DNA of 64,000 bases from Sphingomonas edaphi (GTDB taxonomy: Bacteria > Pseudomonadota > Alphaproteobacteria > Sphingomonadales > Sphingomonadaceae), in NCBI RefSeq assembly GCF_003583725.1, contig NZ_QXTF01000001.1, forward strand, positions 868,001 through 932,000, written 5' to 3'. A program made the translations under genes and the position numbers. Position 1 is the first letter of the stretch. The number at the start of each line of letters is the position of its first letter. This document shows positions 29,913 to 39,096 of the stretch, in pieces. The notes beneath the pieces are model-generated. The model saw nothing but the letters and a program-made list of their open reading frames with translations, had not been told where the DNA came from and made no database searches.

Positions 29913-30875
29913 TCACGCGGGATGAACAGCGCTTGACGCCTCTTCCTTCCCGTCATCCTCGCCGCGCAGGAAGCTATCGGGCTTCAGCCCCATCCATACC
30001 AGCGACGGGGCAGAGATATAGATTGAAGAATAGGTGCCGACGAAGGTACCGAGCAAGATCGCGACGGTCAGGCCGAACAGCACTTCGGGACCGAGCAACA
30101 ACAGCACGGCCAACGCCAGCATGATCGCCAGAGAGGTCACGATAGTGCGCGATAGCGTTTCGTTGAGCGAGAAGTTGAGCAGCGAGACGATCTCCATCTT
30201 GCGATACTTGCGCATATTCTCGCGGATACGGTCGTAAATGACGACTGTGTCGTTGAGCGAATAGCCGACGATCGCGAGGAACGCCGCGACAATGTTAAGG
30301 TCGACCTGCAGTTGGGTGAGCGCGAAAAAGCCGAGCACCATCGACACGTCGTGGAACAGGGTCACCAGCGCGCCGACGCCGAACTGCCATTCGAAGCGGA
30401 ACCAGATGTAGATGGCGATGCCCAGCATCGACAACGCGATGGCCAGCGCGCCGTCCCAGGCCAGCTCTCCACTGACCTTGCCCGACACGGATTCGCCGGC
30501 GGTGATCTGGACGCCCGGATATTCCTTTTGAACCATCGCGCGGACTGCGGTGACTACTTGGTTAGCCGCCGCGTCCGGACCTTCCGGCTTGGGAAGGCGG
30601 ATCTGGTAGGTCCTGTTGTCCCCGAATTCCTGGATACTGGCTTCACCGACGTTCAGTGAATCCACCCGCTCGCGCAGATGTTCGATGTCAACCGGCTGGG
30701 CGAAGGTAGCGCGGACGACTTGGCCACCCACGAAATCGATGCCGAGGTTTAGGCCGCGAACGCCGACTAGCACCAGGCTGGCGACGGTGGCGATGATCGA
30801 CAGCACGAGGGCGATGTTCCGCCATCTCATGAAGTCGATATTGGTGTTGTCGGGAACCAGCTTGAGGAGCTTCAT
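29913..30875 (-). CDS. secF: Protein translocase subunit SecF
   Basis: 320 residues. First membrane helix at about 18-40, then a periplasmic domain, then five helices with the SecF motif VGYSLNDTVVIYDRIREN near 210. SecDF uses proton motive force to pull proteins out of the SecYEG channel. It starts 12 bases after secD, as usual, and precedes bamD, linking export and outer-membrane insertion in one transcript. Confidence 0.96.
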   Translation of the reverse strand: MKLLKLVPDNTNIDFMRWRNIALVLSIIATVASLVLVGVRGLNLGIDFVGGQVVRATFAQPVDIEHLRERVDSLNVGEASIQEFGDNRTYQIRLPKPEGPDAAANQVVTAVRAMVQKEYPGVQITAGESVSGKVSGELAWDGALAIALSMLGIAIYIWFRFEWQFGVGALVTLFHDVSMVLGFFALTQLQVDLNIVAAFLAIVGYSLNDTVVIYDRIRENMRKYRKMEIVSLLNFSLNETLSRTIVTSLAIMLALAVLLLLGPEVLFGLTVAILLGTFVGTYSSIYISAPSLVWMGLKPDSFLRGEDDGKEEASSAVHPA

Positions 30876-30887
30876 CGTCTTGGTTCC

Positions 30888-32480
30888 TTAAATATTGATG
30901 GCGCGCGGGCGCTTCGACTTCACCCAGATCGACACGAGCATTCTCGTGAAATTCACGGCGGTGAAGACCGAGGTGATGATGCCGATCAGCAGCACGACCG
31001 CGAAACCGCGGATCGGGCCGGACCCGAAATACATCATCAGCGCGGCGGCGATGGTGTTTGTGATGTTGGCGTCGAAAATCGCGGTGGAGGCTTCCTTGTA
31101 GCCCGTTTCCAGCGCGTCGAGCATCCGTCGCCCTCGTCGGAGTTCCTCCCGGATGCGCTCGTTAATTAGCACGTTGGCGTCAACTGCGGCGCCAATGGTG
31201 AGCACGAAGCCGGCGATGCCGGGCAGCGTCAGCGTGGCGTTGAAGATCGCCATGATGCCGAGGATCATGAAGGCGTTCACCAGCAGCGCGAGCGACGCAT
31301 AGACGCCGAAACGGCCGTAGGTTAGGATCATCAGGCTGATCACCGCCAGCGTTGCGAAGAGTGAAGCGATTGTGCCGGCCTCGATCGAGTCCTTGCCCAG
31401 CTCGGCGCTGACCGTACGCTCCTCCACGACGTTCAGCTTCACCGGCAGCTTGCCCGAGGCGAGGCTGACGGCGAGCGCGTTGGCGCTTTCGACGGTGAAA
31501 TTGCCACTGATCTGCGCCTGTCCGCCGAGGATCGGCTCGTTAATGTTCGGCGCCGATAGGACTTTATCGTCGAGGATGATGGCGAACGGCTTGCCAGTAT
31601 TTTCCTGGGTGACGCGGCCGAAGCGGCGCGCGCCGGCAGCGTTGAACGTGATGCTGACGACCGGGCGGCCGTCCTGGTCGAAGGCCTGCTTGGCATCGAC
31701 CAGCTGTTCGCCCGATACCATCACGCGACGCTGCACGGCGATCGCGCCGGTGCCGTCGGCCATCGGCAGGACTTGGCTGCCCGGAGGGGCGCGGCCCGCA
31801 GCGACCTGAGCCGGATCCGCATTGAGGTCGACCAACTTGAATTCGAGGCGCGCGGTCTGGCCGATAAGGTTCTTCAGCGCTTCGGGGTCTTCGACGCCGG
31901 GTACCTGAACGAAGATTCGCCGGTCGCCCTGGTTGATGACGGTGATTTCCTTGGTGCCGCCCGGATCAATCCGGCGGCGGACGACGTCGCGAGCGACGGT
32001 CAGCGAATCCTTCAGCGCGGTCTTCGCGCCGGATTCGGTAGGAGTCAGGACGATGCGATTGCCGTCGACAGTAGTGACGTCCCAGTCGCGAGCGCCGGTT
32101 AGTCCGACGGGGCGCGTCAGCTGCTGCATCCGGTCGAACGCCGCGGAATGTTGGGTGGGATCGCGAACGAAGAAGCTAAGTTTTCCGCCGGAGGTCGAAA
32201 CGTCACCAACTTGGATACGGGGTTCGCCGCGGCGAAGCTCGGTCGTGACGGTGTCTTCCATTGCTTGCAGCCGCTGCTTCGCGGCGTCGGCGATGTCGGC
32301 TTCCAGCAGCAACTGGCTGCCGCCGGCGATATCAAGACCAAGGTTGATCCGCGCGCTGGGGACCCAGCCCGGCCAGCGTTCCACTTCGCTCTTCGGGAAG
32401 AGGCTGGGGATCGCCAGCGCGATTCCGGCAAGAATGACGAGGGTGACGGCCCAGATTTTCCAGCGCGGGAAGTCAAGCAT
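30888..32480 (-). CDS. secD: Protein translocase subunit SecD
   Basis: 530 residues. One N-terminal membrane helix, a periplasmic P1 domain (GLDIAGGSQLLLEADI near 50), and five C-terminal helices with GAAVDANVLINERIREEL near 430, where the Asp is needed for proton coupling. ATG overlaps the yajC stop by one base. Length is short for SecD (E. coli 615) but usual for alphaproteobacteria. Confidence 0.96.
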   Translation of the reverse strand: MLDFPRWKIWAVTLVILAGIALAIPSLFPKSEVERWPGWVPSARINLGLDIAGGSQLLLEADIADAAKQRLQAMEDTVTTELRRGEPRIQVGDVSTSGGKLSFFVRDPTQHSAAFDRMQQLTRPVGLTGARDWDVTTVDGNRIVLTPTESGAKTALKDSLTVARDVVRRRIDPGGTKEITVINQGDRRIFVQVPGVEDPEALKNLIGQTARLEFKLVDLNADPAQVAAGRAPPGSQVLPMADGTGAIAVQRRVMVSGEQLVDAKQAFDQDGRPVVSITFNAAGARRFGRVTQENTGKPFAIILDDKVLSAPNINEPILGGQAQISGNFTVESANALAVSLASGKLPVKLNVVEERTVSAELGKDSIEAGTIASLFATLAVISLMILTYGRFGVYASLALLVNAFMILGIMAIFNATLTLPGIAGFVLTIGAAVDANVLINERIREELRRGRRMLDALETGYKEASTAIFDANITNTIAAALMMYFGSGPIRGFAVVLLIGIITSVFTAVNFTRMLVSIWVKSKRPRAINI

Positions 32481-32812
32481 CAGTCGTTGGCCGGCTGTGC
32501 TGACTTTGGATCCACGACCTGCGTGAGGGTCGATTTCACTGCCATGACGCGAACGCCCTGCGCCAGCTCAACCTCGACCTCTGTATCGGTTACTCGCGTA
32601 ACCTTGCCAATCAGGCCGCCGCCCGTGACGACCCGGTCGCCCTTCTTCACTGCCGCGATCTGCGCTTGGTGTTCACGCATCCGCTTCTGCTGCGGGCGAA
32701 TCATCAGAAACCAGAAGATGACGAAGACGAGAACCAGCGGAATCGTCTGGATGAAGAAGCTGGTGCCGGCCGAGGGCGCGGCAGCGGCAGCGAGAAGCAA
32801 TGTCGTGATCAT
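32480..32812 (-). CDS. yajC: Preprotein translocase subunit YajC
   Basis: 110 residues from ATG 32812; the frame is open 24 codons further upstream but without a fitting site. One N-terminal helix (FFIQTIPLVLVFVIFWFLMIRP) is followed by the YajC motif QQKRMREHQ...VKKGDRVVTGGGLIGKV. It associates with SecDF. It is the first gene of the minus-strand operon running to ligA. Confidence 0.95.
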   Translation of the reverse strand: MITTLLLAAAAAPSAGTSFFIQTIPLVLVFVIFWFLMIRPQQKRMREHQAQIAAVKKGDRVVTGGGLIGKVTRVTDTEVEVELAQGVRVMAVKSTLTQVVDPKSAQPAND

Positions 32813-32973
32813 GGCCTGAGAAAATCTCTTCGTCGAAGATGCGCCCGAGGGTGCCCGGACGCTAAAGGTGGCGCCGCCTATCACGGCTTCGCCCGCCTTG
32901 CCAAGCGATGCGCGGGGCCGTAGAGGGCGCGCTCTCGACTGCCAAGCCCGTTAGGGCGCGGCAGTGCCAAGGT

Positions 32974-33050
32974 CGGGGCGTAGCGCAGCCTGGTAGCGCA
33001 TCACACTGGGGGTGTGGGGGTCGCTGGTTCGAATCCAGTCGCCCCGACCA
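32974..33050 (+). tRNA. tRNA-Pro (anticodon GGG)
   Basis: A complete cloverleaf can be drawn. The acceptor stem CGGGGCG (32974-32980) pairs with CGCCCCG, followed by A and an encoded CCA. The D arm is GCGC...GCGC, the anticodon stem TCACA/TGTGG has one wobble, and the loop CTGGGGG gives anticodon GGG. The T arm loop reads TTCGAAT. It reads codons CCC and CCT. It lies between the divergently oriented yajC and the UrcA gene, with its own strand orientation. Confidence 0.96.
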
Positions 33051-33154
33051 TTTTCAAATTGAAACAGGATCGTCGCCGGCAGGCGCCAGCGGCAAGTTCC
33101 GCCGGGCCAGCCATGACAAATGCATGGTGGCTCCGGCGGCTATCCGTCCACGGG

Positions 33155-33559
33155 TTACCGTGCGGCAATGGTGATCGCGACGGCCGCGATCGACGAGCTT
33201 CCGTTCAGGGCAATTTCCTGGTCGCGGGCGATCGCTTGGGCGATTTGCGGCTTGGCCATCGTCCACGCGCCGGACGAGCAGCGTCCGTATCCGGCATCGC
33301 GAAGGCCCATCTGGGCGGTGTCGTAGAGGCAAACGCGCTTCACGGCGCTTGCGACACGGAAGTGAAGTTTCCGCGCATCCTTGGCTTTCGCCAGGTTGAG
33401 GTCCGCGAATGAGACGCGCTCCGTGCGGGTGTTCTCGTCCTGCTGGCCGTAAACGACGACCGGCTCACTCTGCGCCGCGAGGGCGGGCATACTGCCAAGA
33501 CCGGCCCCAAGGGCCGACGCAACCAGCAAAGTCTTGCCGAGGTTCGATTGGGTCAACAT
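33155..33559 (-). CDS. UrcA family protein
   Basis: 134 residues from ATG 33559, behind an AGGGAG-like site (CAAAGGGAGATGCAC). Signal peptide ends PALAA near residue 28. The mature part has RVSFADLNLAKAKDARKLHFRV, then two cysteines in VKRVCLYD and YGRCSSGAW, the UrcA pattern common in sphingomonads and caulobacters. Secreted; function unknown in the family. A longer frame to 33709 lacks a signal. Confidence 0.82.
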   Translation of the reverse strand: MLTQSNLGKTLLVASALGAGLGSMPALAAQSEPVVVYGQQDENTRTERVSFADLNLAKAKDARKLHFRVASAVKRVCLYDTAQMGLRDAGYGRCSSGAWTMAKPQIAQAIARDQEIALNGSSSIAAVAITIAAR

Positions 33560-33709
33560 TGTGCATCTCCCTTTGTCCACCGCGTCTGGTGGATGAAAAA
33601 GGGAATGCAACCGCCGCCAATCCATTGCACTTCGACTTCGATCAGGCCACCGGACAGTTCGACTTGCCGCCCAACGGTCGGCCGCCTTCGACCAATCTGC
33701 GAACGGCAA

Positions 33710-35011
33710 TTATCGGCGGGCGGGCAACACTCGGCCGATGCAGGTGCCGAAACCGATCGTCACCGCGCCATCGGCCGAGCAAAGGGCGGACAGCGTCAGT
33801 TCGTCGCCATCCTCGAGGAAGCTTCGGGTTTCGCCGTTCGGCAGAACGAGCGGTTCGTTGCCGCCCTTACTGATTTCCAGTAGCGAACCTAGGCCCGACT
33901 GCCGGTCGGTCGAAAGCGTACCCGTGCCGATCAGGTCGCCAGGTTGGAGATTGCAGCCGTTCGACGCATGATGCGCCACGATTTGAGCTGCGGACCAATA
34001 CATGGCCGCATCCGCCTCTCCTTCGCTCAGGACATACGGCGTTGCACCAGCTTCGCGCATCGCCGCGGTGGACAGGCTGGCTTTTAGCCCAATACCGAGC
34101 CCGCCCGACTGCTGGTCAGCTCTGTCCGACAGGTATGGCAGCGGATCCGGATCACCTTCCGGTCTTGGCGGCACGGCCTTCCGGAACGGCGCGAGCGCGT
34201 CAGACGTGATCACCCATGGCGAAATACTGGTCTGGAAATTCTTGGCGAGGAATGGTCCTAGCGGCTGGTATTCCCACGCCTGCAGGTCGCGGGCAGACCA
34301 ATCGTTGAGCAGGCAATAGCCAGCGATGTGATCGCTTGCCTTGCCGATCGGAATCGTTTCGCCAAGGCGATTGCCGCGCCCAACGAAGATACCGAGTTCC
34401 AACTCATAATCGAGGCGGCGCGATGGGCCATATTCGGGCGCCTCGGCCTCGGGCTGCTTGCGCTGCCCCTTGGGACGGACCACCGGCTGGCCGGATACGG
34501 TCACCGAGCTGGCCCGGCCGTGATAGCCAATCGGCACATGTTTATAGTTGGGCAGCAAGGGACTGTCCGGCCGGAACTGCTTGCCGACGTTGGTCGCGTG
34601 GTGAATGCCGACGTAGAAATCCGTGTAGTCGCCGATATGGCAGGGCAGGTGCATCGTCGTATCGGACTGATCGATCAAGTGCGGCTCGACCGCCGCACGC
34701 TGCGCCTCCCCGGACAGCAGGTCCGACAGCAGCCTGCGAAGCGCCCGTGAATCTTCATGCCCGCGCGCGAACCAATCGTTGAGGTCGGCTCGTGTGAGGG
34801 CCGGAAGCCAGCGGTCGTCGAGCAATCCGGTCTCGGCCAGTCCGCGCACATCCAGGATCTTATCGCCAATCGCGCAGCCGATCCGCGGCTCCCCGCTGCC
34901 GACGGAGAAGACGCCGAGCGGCAAGTTCTGGATCGGGAAATCGGCGTGATGGTTGGCCGTGGCAACCCAACTCTTCCGGGCGGGATCGTGCGTTTCGTCG
35001 ATATTGGTCAT
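33710..35011 (-). CDS. fahA: Fumarylacetoacetase
   Basis: 433 residues. N-terminal SH3-like domain ([20 protein letters not shown]), metal-binding [16 protein letters not shown] near 128, catalytic His in that segment, and [12 protein letters not shown] with [16 protein letters not shown] further on. It splits fumarylacetoacetate to fumarate and acetoacetate, the last step of tyrosine and phenylalanine breakdown. The ATG overlaps the hmgA stop by four bases. The intermediate isomerase maiA is not in the window. Confidence 0.95.
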   Translation of the reverse strand: MTNIDETHDPARKSWVATANHHADFPIQNLPLGVFSVGSGEPRIGCAIGDKILDVRGLAETGLLDDRWLPALTRADLNDWFARGHEDSRALRRLLSDLLSGEAQRAAVEPHLIDQSDTTMHLPCHIGDYTDFYVGIHHATNVGKQFRPDSPLLPNYKHVPIGYHGRASSVTVSGQPVVRPKGQRKQPEAEAPEYGPSRRLDYELELGIFVGRGNRLGETIPIGKASDHIAGYCLLNDWSARDLQAWEYQPLGPFLAKNFQTSISPWVITSDALAPFRKAVPPRPEGDPDPLPYLSDRADQQSGGLGIGLKASLSTAAMREAGATPYVLSEGEADAAMYWSAAQIVAHHASNGCNLQPGDLIGTGTLSTDRQSGLGSLLEISKGGNEPLVLPNGETRSFLEDGDELTLSALCSADGAVTIGFGTCIGRVLPARR

Positions 35012-36294
35012 TTCGGCAGTTGCGCTTTCGGAAAGTCGGCCCAGGCGAGGTCATAGTCGGGTTGCGCCCGATCCAGAGCGAACCGCGTCGGGACGTAGGG
35101 CCAGCAGGTTTCGACCATGAACGCCATGGTGCTTTCGATTTTCATCGGCTCGAGATCGGCGTCGCTCGCTTTGCGCCAGCTTTCGACGTCGGGTCCGTGA
35201 CCACTCATCAGATTGTGCAGCGAAAGGCCGCCCGGCTGAAAGCCCTCCGCCTTGGCGTCATATTCGCCGTGGATCAGGCCCATCGCCTCGCTCATCACGT
35301 TTCGGTGGAACCAGGGCGGCCGGAACGTGTCCTCGCCCACCATCCAGCGCGGCGGGAAGATGACGAAGTCGGCATTCGCGCGGCCCGGGACGTCGCTGGG
35401 CGATGTCAGGACGGTGAAGATCGACGGATCAGGATGGTCGAAGCTGACCGTTCCGATCGCATTGAACCGCGCCAGCTCGTATCGGCACGGCGCAAGGTTG
35501 CCGTGCCACGCGACGACATCCAGCGGGCTATGATCGAGCGTCGTCGTCCACAGCGATCCGAGATATTTTTGGATCACCTCACATGGGCCGTCGACATCTT
35601 CATAAGCGGCGACCGGAGTTTCGAAGTCGCGGGCGTTGGCAAGGCCGTTCGATCCGATCGGCCCAAGTTCCGGCAAGCGGAACGGGGCACCGTGATTTTC
35701 GGCGACATAGCCGGTTGCTTCGCCCTCGATTTCAATCCGGAAGCGCACACCGCGAGGGATGAGCCCGACCCAGCCGGGAGCCAGTTCCATCCGGCCCATT
35801 TCGGTGAAGATGCGCAATGTGCCGGCCTGCGGAATGATCAGGAGCTCTCCGTCGGCGTTGACGAGAACGCGTCCCGCCATCGACCGCGACGCGCGGTAAA
35901 GGTGGATTGCCACGCCTTCCAGATCGGCGGGATCCCGATTGGACATCATTGTCACCAGCCCGTCGACGAAGTCGGCGCCGCCGGGCAGGTCGGTGGGCGG
36001 ATCCCATCGGAGGCGGTTGGGCGCAACAGGTTCGTTCGCCGTTCCGGGGGCGAACAGGCTAGCGCCCTCATATCGCTCGAACGGGCGGTGATCGGCGGTC
36101 GGCCGCATCCGGTAGAGCCAACTCCGTCGGTTTTCATGCCGGGGCGCGGTGAAGGCGCTGCCCGATAATTGTTCGGCATAAAGGCCAAACGCCGGACGCT
36201 GCGGGCTGTTACGGCCTTTGGGAAGGGCGCCGGGAACGGCCTCGGTTTCAAACTGGCCGCCAAAGCCGGTCAAGTAGGAAAGCTGGTTGGACAC
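35008..36294 (-). CDS. hmgA: Homogentisate 1,2-dioxygenase
   Basis: 428 residues from GTG 36294. Iron ligands appear in [20 protein letters not shown] and [12 protein letters not shown] near 320-360. It opens the homogentisate ring. An ATG at 36366 is also in frame, but the 24 codons between would include a perfect terminator hairpin (36305-36338), and the conserved N-terminus begins [18 protein letters not shown] right after the GTG. The GAGGGGG arm of that hairpin sits 11 bases before the GTG and may serve as ribosome-binding site. Operon with fahA. Confidence 0.94.
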   Translation of the reverse strand: MSNQLSYLTGFGGQFETEAVPGALPKGRNSPQRPAFGLYAEQLSGSAFTAPRHENRRSWLYRMRPTADHRPFERYEGASLFAPGTANEPVAPNRLRWDPPTDLPGGADFVDGLVTMMSNRDPADLEGVAIHLYRASRSMAGRVLVNADGELLIIPQAGTLRIFTEMGRMELAPGWVGLIPRGVRFRIEIEGEATGYVAENHGAPFRLPELGPIGSNGLANARDFETPVAAYEDVDGPCEVIQKYLGSLWTTTLDHSPLDVVAWHGNLAPCRYELARFNAIGTVSFDHPDPSIFTVLTSPSDVPGRANADFVIFPPRWMVGEDTFRPPWFHRNVMSEAMGLIHGEYDAKAEGFQPGGLSLHNLMSGHGPDVESWRKASDADLEPMKIESTMAFMVETCWPYVPTRFALDRAQPDYDLAWADFPKAQLPK

Positions 36295-36300
36295 GGATGC

Positions 36301-36338
36301 AAAAACCCCCTCGGTTCCGCTTGGGGAAACGAGGGGGT
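36301..36338 (-). terminator. Rho-independent terminator between the small membrane protein and hmgA
   Basis: On the minus strand a perfect 9-bp stem (ACCCCCTCG / CGAGGGGGT, arms 36330-36338 and 36305-36313), with an inner TTCC/GGAA pairing in the loop, is followed by a run of T (36301-36305). It lies 29 bases after the stop of the 66-residue membrane protein gene and ends that transcript just before hmgA. Confidence 0.85.
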
Positions 36339-36366
36339 CGTTACGCGCGTCTGATGCGCTAGGCAA

Positions 36367-36567
36367 TTAGTTGACGTTGACCTCGATCTTGTCCGGAATG
36401 CTGATTTCCGTCTTGTCGGCGCCAAAGCCAAGCTGATCGCGGAAGAGGAACAGTAGCACCAGCACGACGATTACCAGCAGAACGACGGCGAGCACGCCTC
36501 CGCCACCGCCGCCCCCGTCCGTTTCGACGATTGTGGTGCGCTCTACGGTTTCGGGTTCGTCGGCCAT
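36367..36567 (-). CDS. Small single-pass membrane protein with poly-Gly linker
   Basis: 66 residues from ATG 36567 with AGGGAG upstream; the frame continues 23 codons further but the site decides the start. Acidic N-terminus (MADEPETVERTTIVETD), a run of seven Gly, one strongly hydrophobic helix (VLAVVLLVIVVLVLLFLF), and a short tail with alternating Ile (TEISIPDKIEVNVN). A stand-alone terminator follows. No known domain recognised. Confidence 0.72.
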   Translation of the reverse strand: MADEPETVERTTIVETDGGGGGGGVLAVVLLVIVVLVLLFLFRDQLGFGADKTEISIPDKIEVNVN

Positions 36568-36695
36568 TGGTTCACTCCCTGTATGTTCTATTCGCTGGCG
36601 AAACGAACGAATGCTTGGCGGGCCGGTTCCCTGCAACGTCCTTTGGAACGATGTCCTTTCTTATCCGCTGACTCGACACCGCGGGAGTCACGCAG

Positions 36696-37292
36696 ATGAA
36701 GAGCCACGCCATTTCCCTTTCGATCGTCATCGCACTCGCCGGGTGCAGCGGCAGATTCGGGGAAGCGGCGAACGAGAATACGGCTACAGATTCGTCGAAC
36801 GATCCGCCTCTGCCGGTAGACGGGAAGTCAGCGGCGCGCTTTCTGGGGATCACCAAATCCGGCCAACCGGACGGACATCCCGCCACTCGCTCGCCAGTTT
36901 CTGAAGGCGTAATCGATTCGAAAAGCGCGCAGGGTGCGGGCCACGTGTTGCAGCGCTTCGGGGCATTGCTGGAACAGCGCGACTTCGCGGACGCCCGAAC
37001 GCTTTGGTCGGATGGCGGGACCGCCAGCGGGCTGACCGAAACGGAATTCATCGCGGCGTACAACAAATATGCAGAGATCCATTCAAATGTTGGAGCGCCC
37101 GGCCGACCCCAGGGTGCGGCAGGCTCCATCTACATCGATGTCCCCTTCCGGCTTTACGGGACGCTCAAAGACGGCAAGCCATTCAACCTGGTCGGGCCTA
37201 TCACCCTGCGACGCATAAATGAGGTGGATGGCTCGACGGAAGAGCAACGACGGTGGCATATAGCACGCAGCGGGCTGAAGTCCTGCCCTTGA
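36696..37292 (+). CDS. Lipoprotein of unknown function
   Basis: 198 residues. Lipobox VIALAGC gives a mature N-terminal Cys near residue 17. Residues 20-75 are low complexity (Asn/Ser/Pro-rich linker), and the C-terminal ~110 form one domain (HVLQRFGALLEQRDFADARTLW, SIYIDVPFRLYGTLKDGKPF) with an NTF2-like feel, possibly a DUF of sphingomonad lipoproteins. Membrane-anchored in the periplasm. Function unknown. Confidence 0.72.
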   Translation: MKSHAISLSIVIALAGCSGRFGEAANENTATDSSNDPPLPVDGKSAARFLGITKSGQPDGHPATRSPVSEGVIDSKSAQGAGHVLQRFGALLEQRDFADARTLWSDGGTASGLTETEFIAAYNKYAEIHSNVGAPGRPQGAAGSIYIDVPFRLYGTLKDGKPFNLVGPITLRRINEVDGSTEEQRRWHIARSGLKSCP

Positions 37293-37345
37293 AGCATCCC
37301 TATTGGCCTTGGTTCGTTGCGTGACGAGAAAGAAGGAGGAAAGCG

Positions 37346-37597
37346 ATGAGCGGTTTCGAGGACGTCAAGGAACATATGGAAGTGATTGGCGCCGACGGCG
37401 TGCACGTCGGGACTGTGGACCGGATCGTCGGCGACCGCATCAAGCTGACCAAGGCAGACAGCGGCGAAGGCAGTCATGAAGGCCACCACCATTATATTTC
37501 GCGTGGCCTCGTCGCCGACGTCGAAGGTGATCAGGTGCGCCTGTCGGCCAACGCCGACGTCGCGGTGACCTTCGAAGAAGAAGAAAGCGATTCCTAA
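37346..37597 (+). CDS. DUF2171 domain protein
   Basis: 83 residues behind AGGAGGAAAG. Pattern VKEHMEVIGADGVHVGTVDRIVGDRIKLTKADSG with HHHYISRGLV is the DUF2171/PRC-barrel-like fold, a small beta-barrel often encoded near stress genes in alphaproteobacteria. Acidic tail EEEESDS. No catalytic function is known. The stop is 76 bases before the nuclease homologue start used here. Confidence 0.85.
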   Translation: MSGFEDVKEHMEVIGADGVHVGTVDRIVGDRIKLTKADSGEGSHEGHHHYISRGLVADVEGDQVRLSANADVAVTFEEEESDS

Positions 37598-37673
37598 GTC
37601 GCAGTTCCGCCCTCGCGGGCGGCGGGTCCTTCGAGCGCTCTGGCTCGTTCCGCTTCTGCTCTTCGCGGGCGCG

Positions 37674-38081
37674 ATGCTCGACCCTGCCCTGATTCCGCCG
37701 GTCGGCCCGCTCGCGGCGCCGGCCGAGCAGGTTTCGGCGACCTTCACCATGTGCGGATCCGGGCGCGGCAACGCCTGCATCGTCGATGGGGGCACGTTCA
37801 AGCTGGGACTACGCAGGATCCGGATCACCGGTATCGACGCACCTGAACTCGCCGAGCCGCTTTGCCCGCATGAGGCAGCGCTGGCCCGAAAGTCGGCTGA
37901 CCGCCTGCGTGCCTTGCTGAACGACGGCGGGTTCGAAATGCGTGCGCATCGGCTGCACAGGACCGATCGCTATGACCGCGAATTGATGGTCGTCGAGCGC
38001 AACGGCATCTCAATCGGTGGCAAGTTGATCGACGAGGGACTTGCCCACCGCTACCTCGGGTCGAAGCGAAGCTGGTGTTAA
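37674..38081 (+). CDS. Thermonuclease (SNase-like) family protein, start uncertain
   Basis: From ATG 37674 the product is 135 residues. Staphylococcal-nuclease-like motifs are RIRITGIDAPELAEP near 47 and RYDRELMVVERNG near 98, then LIDEGLAHRY. The frame stays open upstream to a stop at 37566 and encodes a basic then hydrophobic stretch (RRVLRALWLVPLLLFAGAM), which looks like the true signal or anchor, but with no ATG, GTG or TTG in it. An ATT at 37590, as used by infC, is one candidate. The gene runs into PPK2. Confidence 0.8.
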   Translation: MLDPALIPPVGPLAAPAEQVSATFTMCGSGRGNACIVDGGTFKLGLRRIRITGIDAPELAEPLCPHEAALARKSADRLRALLNDGGFEMRAHRLHRTDRYDRELMVVERNGISIGGKLIDEGLAHRYLGSKRSWC

Positions 38082-38089
38082 ATGGCGAC

Positions 38090-38872
38090 ATGAAGCGCAA
38101 GCGGTACGACGAGCTGCTCGAGCCAATGGAGGCCGAACTTGTCGGCATGGCACGCTGGGCCTCCGTCACCGGGCAGCGTATCCTGATCCTTTTTGAAGGC
38201 CGCGATACGGCTGGTAAGGGCGGCGCGATCAAGGCAGTATCGGACAAACTCAATCCGCGCCAATGCCGGACGGTGGCGCTCGGCAAGCCAAGCGAGGCGG
38301 AAAATGGCCAGTGGTATTTCCAGCGCTATGTCCCGTACCTGCCGGGCAAGGGCGAAATCGTCCTGTTCGACCGCAGCTGGTACAACCGCGCCGGCGTCGA
38401 GAAGGTGATGGGCTTCGCGACGCAGGATCAGGTCAACGCGTTTCTCAAGGCGGTGCCGGCGTTTGAGAGGCAACTCGTAGACGACGGCATATTGCTCTTC
38501 AAATATTGGCTAGCCTGCAACCAGGAAAAGCAGGAAGAGCGCTTCGCCGAGCGGATGGACGATCCGCTGAAGCGCTGGAAGTTGTCCCCGATTGACCAAG
38601 CCGCGCGCGAGAAATATGCCGACTACACGACAGCCCGCGAAGCGATGCTAAAGGCCACGCACACCGGGCATGCGCCTTGGACGCTGGTCAACTTCAATGA
38701 CCAAAAGCGGGGACGGTTGACGCTGATCCGCGACCTGCTCGATCGTCTGCCGGATACGCGCTGTCCCGAAGAAAAGATCGCTTGGCCGCCGCTAGGCCAT
38801 GAGCCGCTGGACGAGGAGTTCGGAGTCGTGAAGCCAATTGCCGACTTCCCCATAGGCAAGGACCGGGACTAA
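38090..38872 (+). CDS. ppk2: Polyphosphate kinase 2
   Basis: 260 residues from ATG 38090; a GTG at 38075 overlapping the nuclease stop is an alternative. Walker A is FEGRDTAGKGG near 35, Walker B LFDRSWYNRAGVEKVMGF near 93, and lid region around DDPLKRWKLSP with WKLS, typical of PPK2. It makes ATP or GTP from polyphosphate and nucleoside diphosphates. Single-domain type. Follows the nuclease homologue; no ppk1 nearby. Confidence 0.93.
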   Translation: MKRKRYDELLEPMEAELVGMARWASVTGQRILILFEGRDTAGKGGAIKAVSDKLNPRQCRTVALGKPSEAENGQWYFQRYVPYLPGKGEIVLFDRSWYNRAGVEKVMGFATQDQVNAFLKAVPAFERQLVDDGILLFKYWLACNQEKQEERFAERMDDPLKRWKLSPIDQAAREKYADYTTAREAMLKATHTGHAPWTLVNFNDQKRGRLTLIRDLLDRLPDTRCPEEKIAWPPLGHEPLDEEFGVVKPIADFPIGKDRD

Positions 38873-39053
38873 CGATCCACCGACGCGACCTGGTTGATCT
38901 GGAAACCTACCGCCCTCGCGAGCGGGCAGCGCCTGATTGCCACCACGGTTGCGGTTCCTGAAAGCAACATGATGCCGATGATCGCTGTCATGACTGACGC
39001 AGATGGCAGGAGCGCGCTGCAACGTAGTGACGGATATATGACGCGCACATGAA
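38873..39053. other. Gap after PPK2
   Basis: Only a 50-codon frame without a ribosome-binding site is seen (TTG at about 38894). No promoter or repeat stands out; I treat it as non-coding. Confidence 0.4.
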
Positions 39054-39080
39054 AAAGAGCCGGCCTGAGGCCGGCTCTTT
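39054..39080. terminator. Bidirectional terminator between PPK2 and the glycine-zipper gene
   Basis: A perfect 12-bp stem AAAGAGCCGGCC / GGCCGGCTCTTT with a three-base TGA loop. T-rich tails follow on both strands: five T on the minus strand and CTTTCTC on the plus. It lies 17 bases beyond the minus-strand glycine-zipper stop, its main client. Confidence 0.9.
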
Positions 39081-39096
39081 CTCTATTAGGCGGCGC

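Noticed and set aside
33051-33154. Gene or terminator after tRNA-Pro
   Set aside because: No frame with a start site and no hairpin with T-run; treated as plain intergenic sequence.
35020-36168. 382-codon plus-strand open frame
   Set aside because: Antisense to hmgA; composition is a mirror of the real gene.
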